Shown here one piece after another: positions 56,601-64,000 of a DNA stretch of 64,000 nt. Positions within the stretch are counted from its first letter, which is position 1; the number at the start of each line of letters is the position of its first letter. The position numbers and the translations under genes are program-made. The stretch spans positions 4,541,001 through 4,605,000 of the forward strand of contig CM034398.1 in assembly GCA_019925095.2 (NCBI GenBank), written 5' to 3'. Below the pieces are notes generated by a model, which saw nothing but the letters and a program-made list of their open reading frames with translations, was not told the origin of the DNA and did no database searches. This stretch comes from Dendrolimus kikuchii (lineage: Eukaryota; Arthropoda; Insecta; Lepidoptera; Lasiocampidae).

Positions 56601-59600
56601 TAATTTTCTACGGAAGCGACTTTTAGTATGTCGTTGAAATATTCTGTTAAATAATATTATTGCAATTAATAAAATGGATAACAATACGTATGGCACTCGT
56701 GACATTTTGGAATCTAATGTACGGGCAAACAAGAGAATGTCACATAACTTTTATGGTAAACAAACAATGCGGGCAATTAAAATTCGGGCATATGAGTATT
56801 ATTGCTTATATTTTTGGGGCAAACAATAGACAACCGTGCCAATATTGACGCCATCTTAACAAATAAATCTTAACCAGTCGAATTTTTTTTTTTAAATGAC
56901 ATGAATTTTGATCGCAAGTTATAACTAGAACTCGAATTCAAACAACGCAAACATTTTTTATATACTAATATTGCCAATGTAAAAGTTGACTACTTTTGAC
57001 TCGTCCGTGACATTTCACAGAGATAATCTACAAAATGGAGCTGAAATGTTCATAATCTAAATTTTTTTCCGATATATTAGACACCCAAATATTGCGATGT
57101 TTGAACGTGTCCGGTTTCGAAGTACCATTTTACGGTATACAAAATACAATTTTGAGACTCGACAACATACACAGATACATATAATTTGTGACAATTAAAT
57201 AACCATAGGGTTAGGCAGTCGTTTTATCACTCGACGCTGAATTATTTAATTATATAATATGCCGCTCTATTTTCTATATAGAAATTTAAAGAACTACATA
57301 TTTCGCATTTACTGAATATCTTTAAAATTTTAGACATTCTAAGGTAATTTGTAGCCAAAAGGAAATATTAGATACACAGCTATAATAATATAATAATACA
57401 CTACAAAAATAGTCTTTAATTACTTTTTGACGGTTAACGGTATATCTATAGTGCAATGATGCAGAATAATAAAATACGTAGAGTATTTTCTTGAAAAATA
57501 TCATGGCCGTTATTTCTTGTCCATAGCGAGAAACAAATCCAGCGTCGATATTCTGACTATAACAGATACATAAGGCAATAAAATATTTACTCTTAATTCT
57601 CTCTAATCAGACTGAGACATGTCACAACAGGCACTGATGCCACACCAAACATTTTTTGCATCTTGTTCGTTAATAATTATGTAATTATATTATATTTGTA
57701 TTAATACGAATCATGTGGCTCGTATAAAAAGATTTCAATCCACATGAACTAGATAATTTTGATTCTCCGACCCATACATACGCCTCGTTGTGATTATCTC
57801 AGCCTTAAATATTAATTTTTATGAATTTAACAAGCTTATTTATTGCATATCAATTGGTGCATATAAACAATACAACACAAAATGTGCCGTGTCGACATAA
57901 TAATAATAATATATTGTAGAACAATGATTAAATCTTTAGAAAGGACCGAGGTATGTCATGTGAATTTTCACTCCGTTTTTATAGGCCAATATGAGTGTGG
58001 TGGAAGGCCTCACGTTATTAATCCGAATCGTTATGAACATCACAACACATTGGCCTTAGTTTGACATTGACATTACAAGACTTTCACTTGGAACAGTCTG
58101 TATATATATTTTGGTCCTTCGAGCAAGATATTTTAGCTTTGACATTGCATCTGAACATGATTGCTTTAAACACTAAGGCAAATCTTTATTACTAGTTTAT
58201 AATAATTATGGCTTATTTTGGTGTACTCTAAAGTGTATTGTTTGAAGAGGGATATAGAAAAGGAATGTTTAAATACAGAAAAAGGGAAGAATAATCATAT
58301 AATCTTCAAAGAGAGAAAGAGGGGAAGGCTAAGTGTAATATTGTAACTTTGTACGATATTTATTGCAGTAACATAGCACTTTTTATATATTTGATTGTCA
58401 TTTTTGTACAATAATATAACATTATTATAGCAAAACTTGTATATAAAACTTGCATCATATATGCAACACTACATAGCCAACATCAAAAACGATATCTGAT
58501 TTACAAACTGGCCTCGTGAAAACTCTGTCCATACGATAAACATGACTATTAAAAGCGAACAACTATTTGAAACATTGATTCAAGGCGGTTGTGGTCATAT
58601 TGCTTCCGTTACACGCATCGCACGCAACTACACACTTATAGCTGGTCTACAGGGTGTTCTTTTCCTGCGCTATGTTACACTATACTCGATACTTTAGAAA
58701 ATGGGTCTAGTACACTTTTTCACTGTGTTTCATATATGTATATGTGTGTAAGCAAAAGTAGTTAATTGATTTTTTTGCACAATATTTGTTTATTTGTTTA
58801 TTGTTTAATATATGTATGTATAGTCCACATATTTCATGTTTTTTCTAACTTCATTACAATTAATCTTTGGTTGATATTATTTGAGTTGCATACAATAAGC
58901 ATACGCGCAAAACAACGCAAGAAAAAGAACGTCCTGTAAACACACACCTAAAAATAATGTCCATTACAATTTGAAAACACTACTTAAAATCTAAATATAT
59001 GTCTAAGTTTAATTTGTTAATTCTATTATACTTTATTATACCGATTATGTAAAAAAAGAAATAACCATTCAAGATATTGTTTTTTTTATTCAAAATATAT
59101 AGATATTAAAAATTGAATAAAGTAAATATTATATTTTCTTTGTATAAAATGCATTAGAAATATGTTTTATACCATAGTTATAGAAAAGATTTCTATGAAT
59201 ATTTTTTTTTTTTCTTATATTATATTTCTTCAATGGCCCGTTCTTAATTGGCATCATTATTATATGAAACGCAGCTGACGCAGTTCCAAGTCGTCACACT
59301 GCAAGGCGATCTTATTCCTCCAACTTTGTGCCACCGAATGGTGGAAAACATCCATTATTCTCAATTTGTAAAATCTTACATTTGATTAAATAAAATAATT
59401 TATTTCTTTGCAATTTTTTGATTTATAGCAATTGCGGGCTATTGTCAGTGTTAAAATAGTATTATTTGATTTATTTCACTTATCATTATTCATGACAATA
59501 AAAATTATAGGCTTGTTATTGTTATAAAGTTTACCATAAATATAATTTTAAAACAAAAGTGTTCGTGTTGGCTTAAAATTTACGATTCTCATAAAGAATT

Positions 59601-59750
59601 CCCACTTTTAAATAATTTGTCAAGAGGATGATACTAAAGACTTCCCTAAAATTTGATGTTATGTGTTAATTGAATTGAGGGGAAATGCAATGTTACGTTA
59701 AAAGGTGTCATCTCGATCAGTTAACATAAGAAACTCTATAAATATAGAAA
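53700..59750. other. Gene-poor AT-rich region, possibly including the unk 3' UTR
   Basis: No convincing exons and few recognisable repeats, apart from a small CpG-rich patch at 56505-56605 (GAGCGAGCGAATCGAGCG). An inverted pair ACCGCTTCAAATG / CATTTGAAGCG is at 53897-53957. DNA from about 56.6 to 59.8 kb is AT-rich and repeat-poor, as expected of a long 3' UTR of unk. Confidence 0.35.
59470..59475 (-). terminator. Candidate proximal poly(A) signal of unk
   Basis: TTTATT on the + strand (AATAAA on -), about 330 bp past the unk stop. Another lies at 59399-59404. The AT-rich, repeat-poor DNA below 59.8 kb would suit a long 3' UTR; which signal is used cannot be told from sequence. Confidence 0.3.
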
Positions 59751-59802
59751 ATTAAAGGCTAACGCAGTGTGGTTGTCATGAGGCGCGCGACCCAAGTGGC
59801 GG

Positions 59803-61161
59803 CTACTGGTGGTGCTGCACCGGCGTCTGGCAGTAGGGGCACTCGTCCGCGGTGGCGGCGCACTTGTCGCAGAGCACGTAATGGTTGCACGGCGCCAGCG
59901 TCACGCTGCGCGGCTGCTCCTCGCACACCATGCACTTGGTGGCGGTCTCGAGGTAGAGCACCTTCTCGATCTCCTCGAGCTCGGCGCGCGCCTGCGCCTG
60001 CATCGCCTTCAGCGCGGTCAGCGGCATCCCGCGCAGCTCGCGCGTGTCCCTCCTCACGCCCACCCCGCCGGTGGCGCGCGCCGACTCCAGCTCGCGCCGC
60101 AGCGTCATCGCGTGCGCGAGCGCCTCGTCGCGCTGCCGCTCCGCGAGGGCCATCTTGCGCTGCGCCTCGTCCGACTCGCGCTTCCACGCCTCGCATGCGG
60201 AGCGTGCTTGCGTGATGCGCTCGTCCCACCGGGCGACCGCCGCTCGCGACGCGACCACCTCCTCTCGCAGCCGCGACAGCTCTGCGGGCGCCGACGGCGA
60301 GGCGCCGTACTCGAAAGGCCCGCCCCCGCCGCCGAAGCTGCCCGCCTTCATCGCGTGCGAGTTGAACGCGCGCTCCGGCTCCGGCGGGGCGTAGCGAAGG
60401 AACGGCGGCAGCGGCGACCCCCCGGCGGCCGGCGGCGGACTGAAGCCGCGCAGACCGCGCCCGCCCGGCCCGGGGATGTTGACGGGGGCCGAAGCGCAAT
60501 GGCTGCCCACCTCGGCCTCGATGTCGCGGTCGAGGGCGGCGACCAAGTTGAGCGGGTCCTCGAGGTGCAATTCGTCGAGCGCGTTGCCGACCACCTCCTG
60601 GAGGACGGTGGCGTCGAAGGGCGGCGCGCGTTGCGCCCACGTCGAGTGGTGAGTCTGCGGGTGAGGCGGCGGTTGCACCTTGGACGCGATGTCGACTTCG
60701 GCGGCGAACGGGCGGCGGCCGCCGGAGCCGCCGCTCGAAGTGGACGCGCACTCGGAGCCGTCCGCGCCGTTGGCGTGCACATGCGCGTTGGTGTGGACGT
60801 GCGACGGCGGCTGCTGCGCCGGCGGCGAGTCTGCCTTCTTGTCGGGGGGCAGCGCCGACGAGAGCAGCTCCGCGAGGCTGGTGGTGCAGTCGAGCGGGTG
60901 ATCGCGCGTCGCCGGCTCCTCGGGCTCGACGTGCGCGAACGCGCAGAAGAGGCCGCGCGGGCAATAGCCCGCCTGTTGCACATCGTTGCACTTGGTAGAC
61001 TTGTATATCTCCGGGTGGAACTGCTGCTCGGTGCGCGTGTGGCAGTACCCGCACGCGTCGCCCGCCTCGCAGTTGCTAGGCTCACCCCACTCCTCGCCAT
61101 GTTTCACATTCGGGCAAGGTGTGCTACGATACTTGTACTTTCTTGGTGATCTTCTTTTATC
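59803..61161 (-). CDS. unk: unkempt, terminal coding exon (CCCH fingers, coiled coil, RING)
   Basis: Acceptor gtgataaag|GAT (weak pyrimidine tract, but the junction HNSK|DKRRSPRK is the family's). 452 codons, then TAG at 59805-59803. Two CCCH fingers open the exon. A low-complexity middle (His-, Gly-, Pro-rich) and a coiled coil follow, and the RING ends near QTPVQHHQ. Extremely GC-rich at third positions, so long spurious frames are open on both strands here. Confidence 0.95.
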   Translation of the reverse strand, partial: DKRRSPRKYKYRSTPCPNVKHGEEWGEPSNCEAGDACGYCHTRTEQQFHPEIYKSTKCNDVQQAGYCPRGLFCAFAHVEPEEPATRDHPLDCTTSLAELLSSALPPDKKADSPPAQQPPSHVHTNAHVHANGADGSECASTSSGGSGGRRPFAAEVDIASKVQPPPHPQTHHSTWAQRAPPFDATVLQEVVGNALDELHLEDPLNLVAALDRDIEAEVGSHCASAPVNIPGPGGRGLRGFSPPPAAGGSPLPPFLRYAPPEPERAFNSHAMKAGSFGGGGGPFEYGASPSAPAELSRLREEVVASRAAVARWDERITQARSACEAWKRESDEAQRKMALAERQRDEALAHAMTLRRELESARATGGVGVRRDTRELRGMPLTALKAMQAQARAELEEIEKVLYLETATKCMVCEEQPRSVTLAPCNHYVLCDKCAATADECPYCQTPVQHHQ

Positions 61162-62608
61162 CTTTATCACAAAAGTAATGCTTCAATTCAACAACAAATA
61201 AGCATACCTTAAATTAAATGTATTGAAGAAATAAACACCACAATAATATCTGCAAATATATTTTATACTAGGATATGCCCGCAATTTCGTTCACTGTTGA
61301 CTTGGAATTCCCGAAAGCTTCTCAAGACACAAGGTACTGTAGCATTAGAAAAGAATGTAAGCTATTGAAGAAAACCGTATTGGAATAAGCTAATTTTTAT
61401 GCATCCGAACAAATACAAAGGGTTTCCGGGAAAAATGCCGGGATAAAAAAATATCACACATTTTATTACGTAAAATTCTCTATCGACCACTGAAAAATCA
61501 CATTGGAATTGGATTAATTTGGCCATTTTAAATCATTCCCAGGAAAATTTCCGCGAGGTACGCAGGATAAAAAGTAGCGCAGATTTTAAATCTAAGAATT
61601 TGTTGTCGATCACTTAAAACCGCATCGAAAATCTGCCAAGTAGTTTTTACATGAATCCCAAACAAACAGACAAGAAATCTAAAAAAATTGCATTGTGTTC
61701 TCCATCGTTTATATAGTCTATTCCAGTTCTTTTTTTTTTAAATACCTTCAATGTACAGATACGGCATGTTTACAATTTTATAATATTATATGGGTTATAT
61801 ATCGTGTATAGTCGTGGTAGCGTAATGGCCAGCGCACGCGTCCCAAACCAAAAGGGCGCGGGTTCGATCCTGGCCGGAACGCATGCACCGCTTAGGCAGT
61901 TTTCTGACCTAATGTGCATATTGTTACGATTACCACGTGCTAATAACGGTGAAGGAAAACATCGTGATGCAACCTGCACATTGAGATAGCCAATGTGTCA
62001 AACCTGCCAAGCCGCCTTGGACAAGCGTGGCGGGTATACTGTCCGTTCCCCTATAGTGGGAGGCCCGAGCCCAGCAGTGGGACATTTATGGGCTGCTATT
62101 ATATATATATATTTATTATATATGGGTTGATGTTGAAATCACTTACTTTACTATTGTGATATTGTGGGCAGGCATACCCTTGTCTACATAACCTAGGCGG
62201 CCTTTTGCATGGCTCTGTCTTATATGATGAAAGTACATAATTTGTATCTGCAAAGGAAAACATAGATGTTGAAATGTGTATTTGCGGTGGCATATACGGC
62301 GCGGGGTCTCACATAGTTACGCACCTTGCCACTTGGGGTCCTCGTTCATGAGGTTGCGCTCCCTGTCGAGCGCGTTGGGCGCCTGCGCGTCCGCGTCGTG
62401 CGCGTCGGGGTGGTCGAGGGCCTGCAGCTCGCGCACGTCGAGCACCGGCGGCCGGAGGTCGGGCGCGCCGTGCGCGAACGCGCAGTGCGCGCCGTTCTTC
62501 GTGCACAGCCCGCGGGCATCCGTGTCGTGCACGCACATGCACGTCTTGTAATATCGTAGATGGTAGCGCCGCTCTGTGTCGCCCGCTGTCCGGTGCAGGT
62601 ATGGACAT
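59803..62608 (-). CDS. unk: unkempt: CCCH zinc-finger / RING protein, 3' part of gene (three exons)
   Basis: The exons on the - strand, 62608-62325, 62247-62147 and 61161-59803, splice in phase to about 580 codons with stop. Visible CCCH fingers include CKRPPRLCRQGYACPQYH, the CPNVKHGEEWGEPSNC...CGYCH finger and CNDVQQAGYCPRGLFCAFAH. A long coiled coil (around exon residues 290-365) and a C-terminal RING (CMVC...CNHYVLCDKC...CPYC) follow. This order, and stretches such as RRYHLRYYKTCMCVHDTD, are diagnostic of Unkempt, an RNA-binding translational regulator that in flies acts with mTOR signalling in neuronal differentiation and in mammals controls neuronal morphology. The coding start and the first fingers are missing; they must lie beyond 64000. 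Confidence 0.95.
61266..61732 (+). mobile_element. Helitron-like non-autonomous repeat, copy 2
   Basis: CTAGGATATGCCCGCAATTT to TTTATATAGTCTATTCCAG; matches 11473-11738 but has a partial internal duplication (two 'GGAAAA(T/A)T(T/G)CC' blocks). Lies in the last unk intron. Confidence 0.6.
61811..62095 (+). mobile_element. tRNA-derived SINE S2, copy 2
   Basis: Nearly identical to 52115-52408. Antisense to unk in its last intron, ending about 50 bp from that intron's 5' splice site (62146-62141). Confidence 0.78.
62147..62247 (-). CDS. unk: unkempt, internal exon (second from 3' end)
   Basis: Acceptor ttgcag|AT, donor AGTAAA|gtaagt. Encodes TNYVLSSYKTEPCKRPPRLC then RQGYACPQYHNSK, a complete CCCH finger. 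A tRNA-derived SINE sits about 50 bp downstream of the donor in the following intron. Confidence 0.95.
62325..62608 (-). CDS. unk: unkempt, internal exon (third from 3' end)
   Basis: Acceptor ...tttcag|A, donor TGGCAAG|gtgcgt on the - strand. Reads CPYLHRTAGDTERRYHLRYY... to ...NLMNEDPKWQ. It carries the end of one CCCH finger and a full one (CMCVHDTDARGLC then CAFAH). The linker (HPDAHDADAQAP) is more divergent than the fingers. Confidence 0.94.
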
Positions 62609-62609
62609 C

Positions 62610-63270
62610 TGAAATGTTAGGTGCAACTCGAAAAGACAACCACATTGTAATCACAGCTGTGATGAAGTTACACTACTTTTAGTGGTAAAATATGAGGATA
62701 TTTACATCAGGGCTTTACCAAAATCATCATAACCTTGGAATTACACTAATATGATCAATGTAAAATTAACTCTATCTGTCTATACTTTGGCTTTCACTAA
62801 AAAATTATAGTACAAATTTTAATAAAATATGATATATAATTATGTACTTACAATAACAATACTAAAAATGGATATAGATAAAGTATCCTTTATCCATTCT
62901 CCAGGGGACCAGAAGAAAGTGTCTATTCTTAGTATTGCGACTACATAATAGGGTACTGGACAGTCAAATCTGAGGCACACAATTGTATTCAATGACATTG
63001 AATGATTCATGTTTATGTTTATATGAATCACTGTGGTTGAATCATCCAAAATGAAAGACAGAAATGAACTGTCTAGTATACACTTTACTGTTTAGGAATG
63101 ATAATTAATTATACAGTTCTATTTCTAATGAAATTAAAACATTCTCTGGAAACTGTAAAATTTTACTATTCTAAATTCAGTAACACAATACATCTAAGCT
63201 TTCATACACATTGTACACCTTTCATACAAGTTCCCAGAACCCGGGGAACCCCAAATAAAACGGTGGTTAC
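62610..63270. other. unk intron, nothing further identified
   Basis: AT-rich; no exon-like open segment with splice sites seen upstream of 62608, so the remaining unk exons lie outside the window. Confidence 0.4.
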
Positions 63271-63275
63271 CTCAA

Positions 63276-64000
63276 AGCAAGATCTGTATTTTTATTTTTT
63301 TGGACTTGACTTTATGTTGTTGGTCCGAAGACCTTACAACTTTACCAGGGTTTTTGGGCGATTGCCTTCGCGAAGCGAAGGCGCTCGAGCCCAGGGGGCA
63401 ACTTGCTCGAGGGAGGTCTCTAGGCAGTTTTACCTCGGCTGGACTGTTGCCATGAAGAGGGGATGAATCTAATGATGCCCACCATAGGGCGATACAATGC
63501 ACTAATTGAGAACAGGCGACGGGTAATATAAAGCCCGAGGGGAAGGATCTCGGTGGACCGGGATCGGCGATTCGCAGCGGCCTACGCTATCTTACTACCG
63601 TTTCGCAACGTGTTATAGCTGGGAGAGAAGAAACGGCAAAAGAAACTTCCCAACAACACGCCTAGTCTATCCTATGGGGTGGCTATATCTCCTGGCGTCC
63701 CTCGCGGGGACGTGGAGGGATCGTGTCTGTATGTCGGTGCCTGTCAGCCTGACGTCCTAACCGCGAGTGGGCTGTTCCGGGCCCGCCGTTTTGTAATAAC
63801 TACGACCCTGTCCGTCAGGACGTTACGCGGTTGTCGCATGAGCCTTTCGACGAGTCTTATAATCGGACGCGGACACGACGAGTGGATTTCGATGGTGCGG
63901 CGCGAGATCGAAATGTAGTTTTTGATGGAGGGAAGCTCCAGATCGCGGTAGAGGTCGACGTTAGGCATATAGAGGGGAGCACCGACGGCTCTGCGCATGA
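63276..64000 (-). mobile_element. 3' end of a Jockey-type LINE, running off the window
   Basis: - strand frame 63998-63744 reads MRRAVGAPLYMPNVDLYRDL, ELPSIKNYISISRR..., the ORF2 C-terminus of Jockey-group elements (APxYxxNxDLxRDLELPxI). The stop is TGA at 63744. A GC-rich 3' UTR follows to an A-rich tail at 63300-63276. The element's body lies beyond 64000. It is inserted in an unk intron in the same orientation as unk. Confidence 0.75.

Noticed and set aside
59759..61054. 431-codon open frame on the - strand in another register
   Set aside because: Overlaps the unk frame out of register; low-complexity Arg/Ala product, no domain, explained by GC-rich third positions.
59809..61149. 446-codon open frame on the + strand
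   Set aside because: It is the antisense shadow of the GC-rich unk terminal exon. Composition is R/A/L-biased with no domain, whereas the - strand frame has intact CCCH and RING fingers.

Overview
This is a eukaryotic, insect window, almost certainly lepidopteran (moth or butterfly). The signs are small GC-rich exons in an AT-rich background, intron/exon architecture, an arthropod unkempt gene, and a dense population of repeats of lepidopteran type: tRNA-derived SINEs ending in a 'CCCAGCAGTGGGACA' tail, RTE/CR1/Jockey/R1-type LINE 3' ends, Helitron-like 'CGCGGGCGAAGTCGCG' ends, and TTAA and TA MITEs. No functional tRNA, rRNA or CRISPR was seen.

Two protein-coding genes are supported. (1) On the + strand, 20 exons between 6786 and 40423 splice in perfect phase (3174 coding nt, 1058 codons, then TGA). 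They encode a large membrane protein with a charged, helical N-terminal half, a central block of about 4-6 transmembrane segments (exons 8, 10, 11), a cytosolic-looking C-terminal half and a C-terminal TSV that fits a class I PDZ ligand. I do not recognise the family. (2) On the - strand, the three 3'-most exons of unkempt (unk) lie at 62608-59803: CCCH zinc fingers, a coiled coil and a terminal RING finger. Its 5' exons lie beyond the right edge. The two genes converge. About 19 kb between them (40.8-59.8 kb) has no convincing gene and may include a long unk 3' UTR.

Region by region. 1-6.7 kb: repeats (family A retroelement copies, a LINE C-terminus, Helitron-like ends, a TA microsatellite). 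6.8-8.7 kb: exons 1-3. 8.8-14 kb: intron 3, with an R1-clade LINE insertion with perfect target-site duplication, several MITEs and a pogo-like MITE ending 23 bp before exon 4. 14-21 kb: exons 4-8 with MITEs and SINEs. 21.7-24.8 kb: a 3-kb decayed DNA transposon with a THAP gene on + and a SWIM/YqaJ-nuclease gene on - (ISL2EU-like). 25.3-26.3 kb: an alternating inverted-repeat block X-Y-X'-Y'. 27.4-40.4 kb: exons 10-20. 41-59.7 kb: repeats, then AT-rich unassigned DNA. 59.8-62.6 kb: unk. 63.3-64 kb: 3' end of a Jockey-type LINE running off the edge.

The most noteworthy items are the THAP + YqaJ transposon relic, the X-Y-X'-Y' block, an inverted pair of dimeric repeats (0.8-1.5 kb versus 8.8-9.6 kb), a retroelement inserted at the centre of a 24-bp palindrome, MITEs abutting splice sites of exons 4 and 7, several strong hairpins, and the unidentified 1058-residue membrane protein itself. 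All family names are from memory of motifs; no database search was possible.
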